The notes under the pieces are model-generated. The model made no database searches, was not told where the DNA came from, and worked only from the letters and a program-made list of their open reading frames with translations. Source: Sarocladium kiliense (lineage: Eukaryota; Ascomycota; Sordariomycetes; Hypocreales; Sarocladiaceae). Taken from it: DNA of 64,000 nt. Shown here in pieces: positions 11,675 to 23,884 of this stretch. The first letter of the stretch is position 1, and every line of letters begins with the position of its first letter. The stretch lies in contig JAUZTG010000020.1 of the NCBI GenBank assembly GCA_030734395.1, forward strand, positions 1,426,001 to 1,490,000, in the 5' to 3' direction. The translations under genes and the position numbers were made by a program.

Positions 11675-13904
11675 GACTTAAGCTGAGGGCGGCGCAACGC
11701 GAAAAGCGCCTCCCTGACGCGCGAGCAGGCGAGCTCCGCAGGGATATGGCGATGTAGGCTGAGACCAGAGGACGGAGATTGTTGGGCCGAGTCAGCACGA
11801 TGGTCTTATCGTCGGCAGCGAGGGTCGAGGAAGAGCAGCAGTCGTAGAGTTTGAGGAGGGTCGGGCGTCAAATTTCGGAGGCGTGGCAGGAGAAGGCGAG
11901 GAGGAGAAGCAGGGAGTGTTGTTGGTGGTGGCAGCCAAGAGGAAAGTGAAGCCGGAAACGATGGGAATTTGCAGGAGTCCGAGAGATTGGCTCATCAGCG
12001 GCGCGACCAGACAGCTCAGTACAGCTCAGCTCTCAGCGTAGCGGAATGGCAGTCAGAGGCCCGGGGGTGCCGGAACGGGGCAGCTGGAGACGTAGCCAGG
12101 GGGACACCTGGCATTCGACCACCACTGCTAAAAATAAGGAAGGACGAGACGCGCACTGTGCTTGATCTGGGAATTGCCTAGCATCATTGAAACGCTGCTG
12201 AGCCTGCGCAGAAACACTTCTTTAAGTTCAAATGTTGTCGCCTAGCATCCATTAGAGGCGGAGGTGTCTCGATGGCGGCGGCTGTCTGTGAGGGACAACG
12301 CTACAGCAACGTACGCGTGTGTGAGCACTAGGCTCGCAAGCTCATGACTATTCCAGGCACATACTTGGAGATCAGCATCCCTAACGCGGCAGGAAAACCA
12401 TCACTGAGGGCCAGGAACACACATCAGAAGTACGATGCAACATCCCACGCCCTTTCAAACTTCATTAAAGTTGCAATTGGCAGCATCAGATTCTCTGGGG
12501 ATATGTCAAACATATCAGAGACATGGGTGCTCCGTTCACTGTTTCGGTCCACCGTTTTGCTCCGTCAGTTACGCGCAACAGTCACATCTCCAACAGTATC
12601 GCCCAGCTCCTTCCCTTCTTCTGTGCTCGCTTCACCTTCTCCCCTCGGCGTCTTCGTTCTGCATCATCATCCAATACTTCGCATGACAGTGTTGGTGAGC
12701 GTAGGCTAGCTGCATCTCAGTCTGCCATCATCTCATCATCTACGCATCGGCGACCAGACACCCCGCTGAGGCGGAGCACAACTCGTCATTCTGCATGACA
12801 CCAATGCGCCCGATGCCGCCTGATTATGGTCTACCATTACTAGCTGCAGTGCACAGAACCACAGCTCCAGACACTTCAGTCAAAGCCGTTTTTGGAAGAA
12901 AGCTTGTTTCTTGTTGGGAGGATCACCAGGTGTGATTGGTCAACCACTGAACCGCGTCTTCATCTGAGTGTGTTCCGCCCAGCTCTTTGCAGTATGCACG
13001 GCGAACGAAATACATGGTTCGATGGCTGCGATGCGTCGCAAGCCAGTCTTCTTGGAATTGCTGGCTTCTCCGTACCCCAACACAAAACCCGAACGACCCA
13101 GAATCATGACTACTAACATGCTGAAGCGGATTGAAAGCCTATGCTAGTTGAGCCTCAGACGCCAAGGGCTTCTGCTCCCTCGGAACCTAGCCCTGAAGCG
13201 ACATAGCCCAGCCAACACGAACATCCCCCTCCCTCGAGAACAACGTCCCTGAATGCAGCGCATTCACAGCATGTGAACTCGCTCACCTCTCCGAGTCTAT
13301 CAGCAGAAGTCTATGCCCGTATTGTATTGTTCCATGCGGCTTCGTCTCGCGCGGACAGACCTCGTGATCCACCCTTCGCTGACCCCCAACGTCGTACTGA
13401 ACCCCATGATCGACGACTTGGCCTTCCGCCTACAGCGGCCAGTCATTATCGCGACCCTTCAGGGTCCCAGGTTCCCCGCAAGATGGCGAGATAGCTGATG
13501 GGCGCTTGGACAAGCTTAATTGTGACATGAACAGATTCGGCCACTCAACTGCCGCCTTGGGTAGACAGCAGTCGGCTCTTTACCGGGATCTAAGCTCATT
13601 CAGGCAGCTCAGAGGTAGTGATAGTTGATCGCCTTGCAGTTGTCATCCACAGCGAGTGTATTCGCGAATGAGACCTGACGTTGTGCTCGGGCACTCTCCG
13701 GTCGGTCGTTTCGCGTATTACTGCACTCTTCGAGGCCAAGATCCTGCCTCAAGAGGCAGGAAGTATTGAAAAATGTAACCACGACAGGTCCAGAGGGGCG
13801 AGACCAAAATATAAAGATGCTCTCGATCTTCATACCATCCGGAGGCTTTTGGTTGAGCGTCAGTGCAACCGGTTGTCTCGAGCATCTGACATTCGCTGCC
13901 TGTC
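11675..13904. other. Divergent intergenic region between EFR3 and the aminopeptidase
   Basis: This is 2.2 kb between two divergently transcribed genes. Small open frames occur at 12344-12709, 12523-12798 and 13681-13956, but none has a domain or a consistent exon structure. It is presumably promoter and leader sequence for both genes. Confidence 0.5.
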
Positions 13905-15302
13905 ATGCATTTCTCTGCTGGGTTCGCCGCCTTTGCGGCTTCAGCTCAGCTTGTAGCCGCTTCGCCAACGAAAAGAGACAGTGCTCCGGAACCTGGCATG
14001 AGACTAATCAAGACGAGTGAGGACGAGCCCGCATTCTGGATCAGCAAACAAGACAGGTTCGAGCAATACACTGCGAAGAACATTGGTTTCTTTGATGTAA
14101 CCGATGTCACGGTAAGTCCTAGCAAGGGCATTGCGCAACACTCGAGATGGCGAGCTCACAACTTTTAGGATGAGTCTCTACTACAAGCTTTGGAAACGAA
14201 ACCTGAGCACATCAAGATCCGACGTCAGTCTTCTTATCCTGACGAAGTTCTACATCAGAAAGAGGCGAAACCCCTCATCAAGAAGGTGAACACGAAAGGT
14301 CCGAAGAGCTGGCTGAAGACCTTGACCGAGTGAGTGAAGCGGTACGTGAGCGTCGCGACGAATGGAATCACTGACACTAGAGTAGCTTCTTCAACCGACA
14401 CTTGGAAGCTCCGACCGGCAAGGAATCTGCCGAATGGCTTTTCCAAAAGGTCAAACGGATAGCAAAAGCCAATCGCAAGATCACCGTCACGCAGTTCGAA
14501 CATGATTTCGATCAGCCATCCATCATTGCCCGTCTTCCTGGCAAGACCGATGACTTGAGTAAGAGAGCTGTGCATCAAGCGTTTGACTTCGATTGAATAA
14601 GTCCTGACTGCATATTTTAGTCATTCTCGGCGCTCATTTCGACTCGACTGCTGGCAACGCGACGACTCGCAGCCCTGGCGCTGATGACAACGGCTCTGGC
14701 ACGGTCGTCATTCTCGAAGCGATGCGCATTCTCGCCGAGTCGCACTTTGAGCCTCAAAACGCCATCGAATTCCACTTCTATGCCGGTGAGGAGGCTGGTC
14801 TGCTAGGTTCTCAGGATATTTTTGCGGACTACAGGGCGAAGGACAAGAGTGTACTCGCATTCCTGAACGAGGATATGGCCGGATACTCAGAGAGTGGCAT
14901 GTTCGCTGTATTTGAGGATTATGTCGACTCAGGCTTGACGCAGTACGTCAGGATGATTGCTGAGGAGTATGTTGGCAAGACGCCTCTCAGCGGAACATGT
15001 GGTTATGGGTGCTCAGACCACGCGAGTGCAACTGCCAACGGGTTTCGTAAGTCAAACTCATAACGACCTATTCACTCGACAGGACTGACTACAGCACAGC
15101 TTCTGCTTTCGTCCACGCAGACATCTCCGAGAACACGAGCCCGTACATCCATACGCCGCAAGATGTGAGCTTGAGTTCTGCACGATCACATGTCCGAAAT
15201 AATACTAATGATTGGCAGGCTTATGAGACAATCATGTGGGACGCTATTGAACGACACTCAGTCTTCACTGTTGGCTTTGTGGTCGAAGCCTCTTACCTGT
15301 GA
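13905..15302 (+). CDS. Secreted M28-family zinc aminopeptidase (leucine aminopeptidase-like)
   Basis: This is an extracellular aminopeptidase that removes N-terminal residues, similar to fungal Lap1/M28E enzymes. Six exons (13905-14111, 14169-14329, 14386-14558, 14621-15046, 15100-15164, 15219-15302) give 371 residues with all phases consistent. A signal peptide (MHFSAGFAAFAASAQLVAAS) is followed by a propeptide-like region. The di-zinc site is complete: His186 in GAHFDST, Asp203 in GADDNGSG, catalytic Glu237 and zinc Glu238 in YAGEEAG, Asp265 in NEDMAGY, and His340 in SPYIHTPQD. Cys307 and Cys311 in CGYGCSDHAS form the expected disulfide of this subfamily. The final exon is short and ends soon after the fold, as expected. 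All introns are 53-62 nt. Confidence 0.93.
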
Positions 15303-16060
15303 AGCACCTTTACCAAGCTTTGGGAGTTGGATACTACAGCTGGATCCAGAATCTAATAGATTAAGGCAACTCATGTGGCGCAAATTGAAGCTGCGATTTA
15401 CTCTTGAAGCCAGGATGCATCAAACTCAAAATGGCCTCGATGTAGCGAGTTCCAAGGCACAGCGAAGAACCAAACCGCTAACACGTCGTCATCACGATCA
15501 TCACTACGCAGCGCTTACACGTTCAAGCCACAAATCACCACGACAGTCCACCATCGATGCATCAGATTCCATCGAGACAAAAGCCTGTGACACGACAAGA
15601 CATCAAATCCCATAATGACGTTATTCCTACGATCAAGCCTCCTCGCATTCGCCACACTTCCTCCCCCCTCCGTGCATTCACTTCGACCGCCGATCGTAGA
15701 GAAGGTGTGGCTCAGAAAAACCGGGAAAGTTGGCAGCGCTAGGGCGTCACCCACCACACATAAGCCTTTGTCTCTCTTACGCATGACATTTCGTCTGAAG
15801 CTGAGCGATCGGTATTGTATAATCCGATGCGCTCAGAGGCTGACGGAAGGTGTGGCGGTGCGTGGATTTCCATTCATATTGCGGCTGCTTTGCTCTCTGT
15901 GTTAGTTTGGCTGGATGCCTCACACATGTGACATTACGCGATAAACCTAGGAAGCGACTTCATTCACTTCTGCAACACTTCATTCACCTATAGAAACATT
16001 CCCGTTACTGATTGGGAATAATACTCCGACGTGCACAAGATAATCAATCCTAAGCTCGAG
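15303..16060. other. Intergenic, aminopeptidase to hydrolase
   Basis: No supported gene is seen in this 0.76 kb. It holds the 3' region of the aminopeptidase and the promoter of the following plus-strand hydrolase. Small frames at 15515-15905 lack any domain. Confidence 0.45.
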
Positions 16061-18162
16061 ATGTCGCGCACTCTCCTGCTGTGCTTCGTGCACGGCTTCA
16101 AGGTAGCGCCTCTTGTTGGACCAACCTCGCGACTGCAGCATCACTAACATCTCGCAGGGTACCGAAGACACCTTCCACGAATTCCCTGGAGTGAGACCAA
16201 TCCCATGAATTACCCTCCGTGCATTTGGTGTCAACCGCGCTTACAGATGGATGTACCTAGGACCTGCGGCGTCAGCTTGGAAAGCAACTCCCCGACCACA
16301 ACGTAAAGTCTATTGTGTACCCAAAGTATGAAACCAAAGGCGAACTCGCACAGGCATCTGAAGCCTTCCTCGAATGGTATGTCGGCATTTCTGCAAAAAA
16401 AAAAAAAAAAAAAAAACTCCTGGAGAGAGCATCTCCCGTCCCCTCTATCCCTACCTATTCCGTGAAGCGGCGAGCTGCATACACGAGTGTCCACTCAGCC
16501 CCCTCAGAATGAGAAAAGGCAACTGACTCGGCTGTTGTATCATGCAGGCTGAAGGAGCGCGTGATGGATGAACGGAAAACTGCATGCGATACTCCCTGGC
16601 CGCCGAGTGACGATAAGGTCGGCGTTGTCCTGGTGGCTCATTCCATGGGGTACGTATCAACATCACCAATGCCGCTATGTGTCGGTTTGAAATGAAGCTG
16701 ACCAATATCGTCTTTGTGTAACACAGAGGCTTCGTTGCTGCAGACACCCTCTTCCTCGCCCTCAACGAGCGGGCCTCGAACCCAAACAGCAACGATCAGC
16801 TCTTCCCCTTGATCCAAGGCATCCTTACTTTCGACACGCCCTACAACGGTCTCGCACGGTCTATGTTTGTCTACGGTGCTTTTTCGAACTACTCCAAAGT
16901 CAATGGCGTCTTCAATGCCATGACCGCTCTTTCGGCGGCCGCCCCCGCGACGCTGAGCAGGCTCGGCTCCCGCACCACTGCCGCCTCGTCTGCTATGCCT
17001 TCGGCTCCACGCAGTGGCGGAGGTTCTAGCCCCGCATGGACGACATGGCAGCTCGTCGCCGTGCGTACTGGCACAGTAGGTGCCATCGCGGCCGGAGGTG
17101 TTGCGGCTTACACACACCGTGAGGCCATCATGAAGGGTGTACAGAACGTCCGAAACATGAACAGGGAGTCTATCGCGCGAGGTTATCGCCAGAGTGTAGA
17201 TGCGCTTGGCCAGGGACTGGCGTACATCAATCGTGGCAATGTGGGCAAGTCATTCGCCTGGCTCTCGGATCACTTCACCTTTGTGGGGGCGTTGATGAAG
17301 CAAAAGGAGCTGAACAGACGATTGGAGAGACTTGGTGCACTCAAGGGGGTGGGAATGCAAGACTTCTACTGTTCACTTGGCGAGAACGGATATTGGAGCG
17401 GAGGTTACTTTGTCCCCGAGAGGACCTTTTGTGCCGTTCCCGAACCCGAGCATGATGCATATGACTTCTTCACCCGACGAGTTATGCTTGAAGCCGATGA
17501 CGAGATTCAGGCCCACTTGAACCTGTTCAAGCCTGGCAAGCACAAGGGGTACGAAAACATGGTGGATGACTCTACCCAGCTCGTGAAGCAGTGGTTCCTG
17601 AGCAAGGCACCCATCGAGGATGATCCTAAGTTCAAGGAGGCAGACGAGGACGTGGAGAAGGAGGACAAGGAGGTCGAGAAGGTGCTTGAGGAGGGTGCAG
17701 GCGCCACCACCTCCTCCCCCTCGAAGGATGCCCAAGCTGATCAAGACAGCTCAGACACCGGCAAGGCGTCCGCAGATGCAGGAAATGAAGAGCTTCCCGA
17801 TGAATCACCAATCGACATTGCCGCCGCAGCCTCCCTGGTGCCACTTCCTGGTAGCGAGGGAGATCTCCTCGGCGATGCCAGCACAGACGTAGAGGAGGGT
17901 GGCAACGCCGACGAGAGGCAGAACGCCAAGCGGACCTACGTCCAGCATCTCTTCGAGATTGCCCAGTCAGCTGGCAACGAGGCCAAGGGGTGGTGGCCGA
18001 GCACCATGCCATCCATGCCGAAGATGCCCGAATCGGTGTCCTCGTTGTCTATGCCGCGCGTGAGCGTCAACCCGTTTGCCTCGTCGGCGAGTAAGAAGCA
18101 GAAGACGGACGGTGGCATTGCCGAAGGTGACGTCGACGAGAAAAAGCAGGGCGAGCAGGACG

Positions 18163-18194
<32 letters not shown>

Positions 18195-18248
18195 GCTGGC
18201 GAAGAGGGTGAGAAGCAGGAGGACGCCACCGTGAATGCGGAGAGGTGA
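16061..18248 (+). CDS. DUF676-like alpha/beta hydrolase (putative lipase)
   Basis: This is a putative serine esterase or lipase of the DUF676-like alpha/beta-hydrolase group; the substrate is unknown. Five exons (16061-16102, 16158-16190, 16261-16376, 16548-16649, 16727-18248) give 604 residues. The oxyanion motif CFVHGFKGTEDTF is near residues 8-20, the nucleophile elbow VAHSMGG places Ser96, and TFDTPYNG follows, as in related hydrolases. After the catalytic half come an Ala/Gly-rich hydrophobic patch (about 195-212) and a long acidic, low-complexity tail with Glu/Lys-rich and Gln-run segments, likely disordered and possibly coiled. Several introns are tiny, and the first two exons are only 42 and 33 nt. 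The third intron carries a run of 22 A. The overlapping minus-strand frames are artefacts of the acidic and poly-Gln codons. Confidence 0.85.
16395..16416. repeat. Poly(A) run of 22 inside an intron
   Basis: 22 consecutive adenines lie about 18 nt after the GTATGT donor of the third intron of the DUF676-like hydrolase gene. The run is likely variable in length between isolates and prone to sequencing error. Confidence 0.95.
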
Positions 18249-20236
18249 TAGATCGAATGCTGTTGTGCTTCCCAGGAGTATACCAAAGGACCTCATCGGG
18301 GGCTTTCCTGGGCGCCAGTCTCAGTCGGACGATAGGTTCTTCATGGGGGAGTGGAGATGGGCTCTTTGGATCGGCGAAGATTGTTTGGACGTTGCTCGAG
18401 ACGCTGAGTTTGCGTGAAGCCCAAGATAGCCAACGAGGAGGAAGGGTCAGAATGGGTGTGACAACCGGACGGATGCATGCAGATTGAACTGAATGAGAAG
18501 CAAAACTTGGCTAGTTTTCCCTCCCCCCGTCAGCGTCGCGTTTGTACACCGTGACAAGTCTCCAGCATGTCCCATTGTCCCGTCTTATCCACCCCCTTGT
18601 CTCTTTCCAATCCCTACGCGAGGTTGTGACGACTTCGAGAACTGACACTTGCGGCGAGTCCAACATCCCCCATCATCATCTTGCGTTTCCAGCCCTTTGT
18701 ACACCACAAGCATGTTTGGTATCGTTGGAACCGCCGTTCCGAGGAGTCGAGTCGAGAATCCCAAGCACAAGCAAACTGCATTGTAATGCCCCTCTCCTGC
18801 TTGTACTTTTCCAGCTGAGCACGGCGCATCAGTGAAAACTGTGAAGGAGGGAAGCAATTGAGGTTTAGCCTGACGGGAAGCTGCGTCTCTTAAAATGTTT
18901 GCCTTGCTGCACGAAATCAGCAAAGTCGAAACATCTCCCGCTTCTCATTTGCTGACAGGCTGTATGTTTGCTCTGCTGCTCCACACACACACGCAAGACG
19001 TCCACTCACTTACATGTCCCGCCCTCCATCAAACAACAATGCGATGTTTGCTTCGACTGACACGACATATATTTGCATTACTTAGGCGCGAGTCGAGACG
19101 TCCTGCACGAGGGAACGAATATAGTCGGTTTGTCTCATAGTATCATGCAACGTCGTCTGGGCGTGGCAGGACGGCATTGGTCGACGACACATCATGGGTC
19201 AATCGGTCAACAATGGCGCACGGCTGCTTGCTTCGTCGACATCAGCTGAGCTTCATCTGACACCGAAGAAGTCGTAATCCCGATGGAACCCAGTCTCAAC
19301 TTTACTCCGGAAGTAGCACCGCAAGGGGAATCTCGGCGACCCGAGAGGACGTCAGCGCGAGAAAGGCACGCTCCCGGCCGTCTTGAGAACTGTCGTGGTT
19401 GTGACACAGCTTTGCTTCCTCCTGTCCATCCCTTTCCGTGTCTTCGGCGTCGGGTATTCTCGTCTTCATCCCTGGTCCGTGGACTTTTGAGTTTGAGCTC
19501 GACATTACCTTCCCCTCCTGATCTGCCAATCCATTCTCATCATGCCAAGTCCGCGGCAAGCATCGCGAAATGACTGGCGAGAAGCAAGTTGTGGCGTTTT
19601 CTTGTCCCATACGAACTTGGACGAGCATGACTCCAAAGGCACGGTGTGTTTCTCCTCGGAGCAAGGGGCCCAAGGCACTCGGGCACTTTCGAACCCGAAG
19701 GCGTCCCGTCATCATCGGCTCCTGCTTGACCATACCACACTCTGATTGCATGACCCCTGGTTGCCTCGCCTCGTATCATGCTGCACCTGCAAGAGATAGA
19801 TCTTGACCGGCCGATGATGGAGGGTGGGAAGAGTGTGGATGACAAGCGTCATCGTTTTCGCCCTCTACCGCTCTCCCACCGACATAGATTTGCTCTCGAT
19901 CCTGCGCTGGCGTCCCACGGCAGTGATACGGCAGAGACCGTGTGAACGAAGTTAAATATCACCTGCTCCCGCTCTCCTTCAGGACTTCTTGCTCCCCAGA
20001 GCAGAACATATCCTTACTTCCGTACCTCCTTACTTCCTCAACTTCCTTTCTCCCATTCGCACACTCCAACGCTTCGCAGCATTCCATATCCACCTTCCCA
20101 ACACCAGCATCCAAAAACCAGCAACCAGTATCCCCTCCAGCAACGTACTCAGAGACAGCTCAAGAGCAACCACTCTTCAGCATCACCGCCCTACCAATTC
20201 TCCAATCTCCCAATTTTCCAACCGTCAACAACCAAC
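18249..20236. other. Intergenic upstream of the MYND/DUF4470 gene
   Basis: Nearly 2 kb without a supported gene. The final 250 nt before the next ATG are C/T- and A-rich, typical of a fungal leader. Opposite-strand frames at 19302-19845 are unrecognised and show no intron-exon logic. Confidence 0.5.
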
Positions 20237-22399
20237 ATGGCCGTTCCCAGCAAAATCACCGGCACACCAACTCCTCGTCTCCTCCGTTGCGCCAACTGGC
20301 GCGACCAGGGCTCCGCTTGTGAGAATACAAGTGCAGTCCCTTGTGAGAAATGTAACCTCGTCATGGTAAGTCGTAGAGCCTGCCCTGATCCCCATGTAGC
20401 CTTTCAACATTGGCGATTACTCATGTGTGATGTCTTCGTCCCTCCAGTATTGCAGTCCTGCTTGCAAGGGCGGCCATGGGGAGGTTCATCAACTTGACTG
20501 CGACCATGGCTTAGCCTCAGGTGACTGGGTCGCCAGATGGTGCGCTGAAAGTCGTGAACCTCACTTCCTAAAGGACCCTGAAAGTATCCATCCTTTCAGT
20601 CGGCGATTCCCTCGAATTGTTTACAGTTGGGGGAACTTGCCTGCCATGGACTTGGTGCGTGCCGGGTCCAACGAAGGTATGACGACAGAAAGACATTTGA
20701 AGATATTATCAGGTAAGTCACCCCCTCAAACACCGCAACCTCGCGGTCGTGAGATGATGGAAGGCTGACCGCATTGTGCAGTTGAAACGGACATACGGCA
20801 TGGCGTCAAAACCATAGCCAAGCTGCCCGAGACATTTGGCGGAAAGGTCACCCTGACTTACACCAACGGGAACATGGACATGTTGGTTCGCAACGTCTTG
20901 CTTGTCATGGTGGCCAATTTCGTCCCTGACAAGAACGATGCTGTGGATTGCATGATCCACCTATGGTACTCTGCGTACCTTAGGCCTTCTCATGTCCAGG
21001 CCTTGTGTGAGTTCGTTCTTCCCTGCATCCAGCAAGCCGTACAGATGTCACATGATCACCCAGACAAGAATGCGATCTGCACTCGGTCCTGGGTTCATGA
21101 GGATCGTGGTGTGAGCGTCGCCCTCTCCGCTGATCAGTGGAAGATGCTTCTGGGCTGCTTTGCGTTCGCGATGGAGGATGACGAGATCAACCCTCAATCC
21201 GTCATCGCCCGCGATGAAGTCACGGCAAGTGATGCTTACCAGGATGAACGGGACCTTGTCCTCCTGCGTAACCCGCCTCATCGTCGCGTTGCCATCATGA
21301 AGTTCTGGGAAGATGGCGTTCTGCAGCCATTCGGAGACGACTGCTCCGAGTTCAAGATTCCCAATCCGTAAGTGAACCATCTTTCGTGCTCCTACGAGAC
21401 TTGCAGATACTGACTCGGCATAAGGCTTCTCTTCCGTGCCGGTAACTGGGTCATGGAGGAGCTAGCCGACCCTTTCGACGGTTGGGACTTCCCGACTGTG
21501 ATGAGCGGCGCGCAGCACATGCCAGAATCAGACATGTATGGCCGCCTGTTTTGCCACCTTCATGAGCTCTTCAGCGAGTTCGTGGAAAAGACTCGCGATC
21601 ATGCTGTCACGTTCGAGATGCACCACGTAGCACCAGAGAACATCCGCAACTTGCTTGACGAGGACAAGTTTGCCCGCATCGATGTAAGTCTATCCTTCGT
21701 ATGATGAATCCGTTTGCGCTGACAACTTTCGCCGTTTGGTAGATCACCGCCGTGACGGAGCACCCTGGGTTCAACCCTGAGGAGGTCTACAAGACCCTCG
21801 GTGACCTGCTGGAGCTTCCGGAAGACAACCCTCACGCGACCATCATCGCTATGTTTGTCAAGAGTGTCGAGGAAGAGCTCGTCAAACACGAGGACCTCGG
21901 TCCGAAGATGGCTCATAGACACGTTGTCGGACGGCTACTTGGCTTAGATCTCGAGGCCATGGACGACCTTTACTCCGAGGACATGGTTCGATGCCACGAT
22001 GCTCTGCCCCTCGTCCTTGACCTTGACGAAGCTTTTAGCCGGTAAGTGTTTCTTCCTTTCCCTCTTTACCTCTGTCACACTCCTAACGTATCTCCTCTTC
22101 GCTCGGTCAGCTGGAAGGAGACAAGTGGCATCCTCGAACACTTGAGTGACAACAACCTCCAGCTGAAGACGAGCCACTCGATCGTCAAGGAGTGGCCGAC
22201 TCGCGTTGAGTTGGAGGAGAGCCTGACCATGGAGAATTTGACGGAATCTTTCTCGCTGGCCATGGCATCTCCACATGGCGGACATGAGCGTCTCGTCGAG
22301 ATTCAGCGTGTGGCAAAGAAGCGTAAGTCATTGGAGAAGCGAGCAGGTTGGGAATGAACAGGCTGACAACAATGCGAAGCTGTTGATGATTCGAAGTAA
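20237..22399 (+). CDS. MYND zinc finger / DUF4470 domain protein
   Basis: This is a fungal protein with an N-terminal MYND-type zinc-binding region and a DUF4470 domain. MYND fingers generally mediate protein-protein contacts; DUF4470 has no known activity. Exons are 20237-20365, 20448-20712, 20782-21367, 21425-21683, 21743-22041, 22111-22322 and probably 22380-22399, giving 589 residues. The Cys-rich start (CANWRDQGSAC, CEKCNLVMYCSPACKGGHGEVHQLDC) is interrupted by intron 1, which falls inside the finger. DUF4470 begins near residue 85 with YSWGNLPAMDLVRAGSNEG and continues through the KTIAKLPETFGG and ARDE-like blocks. The 3' end is uncertain: a perfect GTAAGT donor at 22323 and a CTGAC branch suggest a last 57-nt intron and an ending VDDSK. 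Without it the frame stops at 22357. Confidence 0.85.
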
Positions 22400-22864
22400 G
22401 ACTGAGGTTTTCGACACGAGGCGCGAGAGACTGGCCCCCTAAGTGTGTGTCTGGATTGAATTTGCACAGAAAAAACAAAACACAAAAACAGAATGTGTTC
22501 AGAGCCTCGAGTGATGCTGTTGACAAAGCCAAGTTATCGTTTCATTTCTTCTATTCTTCTTCTTGTTCTTCTGGTTTCTCTCCTTTTGTTCTTTGCTTAT
22601 GAAGATGATGATCAAAATTATGGTGTCGGGAAAGAAAACGATGAAACTTGATGTACTGATGCAACTGATGAATTCGACGGAAACAAAGGAAAACATGTAT
22701 GGATGAACGATGGACAAGACCGTGGTGAAATGGTTCGAGATGGATTGGAATGGAAAGGTGAAGTGGCGTTGTCGAGCTGATGGCCATTGCTGGTCGCCGG
22801 ATGCGAGACAGATGCTGCTGCTGTTGCTGTGGTGGTGGTGTTGAGGTTGTTGACGATGCTGCTG

Positions 22865-22890
22865 CCTACCTACCTACCTACCTACCTACC
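22865..22890. repeat. (CCTA)n tetranucleotide microsatellite
   Basis: About six perfect tandem copies of CCTA lie in the promoter of the NIF3-like gene, about 430 bp before its ATG. It is non-coding and probably length-polymorphic. Confidence 0.9.
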
Positions 22891-23130
22891 TTACTCCTTA
22901 CCTTACCCGTGGGGTTCAACCCCCAACTCTTACTGAGGAGGGAGGGAGTTTCTCCTGCTCTCACCCCCTCCCTCCTCAAATCCCCCAACGTCGCCCCTCA
23001 ACGGGTGATGGCTTTTATGGTCCTTCATGGGCAACCCTTTTCCTTTGTTTCAAACCTTCACTTCTTCTACTCTCCTTCACCCTCCTTTTCTGAAATCTTC
23101 TTCTTTCCTTTCACAGACACACAAAAACAC

Positions 23131-23147
23131 AAAAAAAAAAAAAAAAA
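23131..23147. repeat. Poly(A) run of 17
   Basis: 17 consecutive adenines lie about 170 nt upstream of the NIF3-like start codon. Poly(dA) tracts of this kind commonly exclude nucleosomes in fungal promoters; that role here is inferred. Confidence 0.85.
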
Positions 23148-23317
23148 CACTACACACGAGGAGAACCAAGTCAGCACTCGGGAGTTCTTGCATTTCTACA
23201 TAAAACCTCACGAAACCTTACATAAAAATTATTTGGGTAATCAAATTGATTTCGAATTGGCATACCAAACCTTCTTCTGACATCTCATCTTTTGACCAAA
23301 CCTCACGAACCGAAATC

Positions 23318-23710
23318 ATGGCTGCCATTGCGCGATACACACTCATCTTCTACGCCCCTCCCACCGCCGTCGCAGCTTGCAAAGCCGCCATATTTCGCGC
23401 TGGTGCAGGGCGATACCCTGGTCCGGGAGCATATACTGAATGCTGCTGGTCAACGACTGGGACGGGTCAATTCCGTCCTGGAGGTAGTGCAAACCCTGCG
23501 ATTGGGAGCGTTGGAGCCCTGGAGGAGACTACTGAAGTGAGAGTTGAGACGTTGTGTGTTGGCATGGAGGTTGCGAAGAAGGCTGTCGCGGCATTGAAGG
23601 AGTGAGTGATACCGTGTCATGGCCTTAATGAACTTGAACTGACATGACATTACAGGGCTCACCCATACGAAGAGCCGGCGTACCATGTGGTGAAGCTTGA
23701 AGACATGTAA
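23318..23710 (+). CDS. NIF3/YqfO C-terminal (CutA-like) domain protein
   Basis: This is a small protein made only of the ferredoxin-like domain found inserted in bacterial NIF3/YqfO proteins. Fungal stand-alone versions are often annotated NGG1p-interacting factor 3, but the biochemical role is unknown. Two exons (23318-23601, 23656-23710) give 112 residues in phase. Signature motifs in order are the aromatic-rich strand YTLIFYAPP, GAGRYPGPGAYTECCWSTTGTGQFRP (glycine-rich loop), ANPAIGSVGALEE, the EVRVETLC strand, and the terminal AHPYEEPAYHVVKLE, which is diagnostic. The start is the ATG at 23318, because the 24 extra codons from 23246 are low-complexity leader sequence. Its 3' end faces SEC21, with 174 nt between stops. 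Confidence 0.9.
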
Positions 23711-23884
23711 AGCACTTGATCGGCACGTAGGAGACATGCAGATCCCAACATGAATTGAGCAAGGCCACATTAAAGCTGTCATAATCTTCTTTTTCACCCC
23801 GAGACTGCTCATGCCTCCGGGCTTCTACAACATAAGCCACTTTGTAACCATCAACGCCAGCTATTGATCCCGCTATCTCGTCTT

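Larger units (their letters stand above)
22400..23317. other. Intergenic upstream of the NIF3-like gene
   Basis: This is low-complexity promoter DNA with a CCTA tetranucleotide array, a 17-A run and several C/T-rich tracts. Open frames (for example 22780-23280) are driven by these simple repeats and are rejected as genes. Confidence 0.55.

Noticed and set aside
17373..18296. Minus-strand Leu/Ser/Cys-rich frames opposite the hydrolase tail
   Set aside because: They are the complement of the acidic and poly-Gln codons of the real gene.
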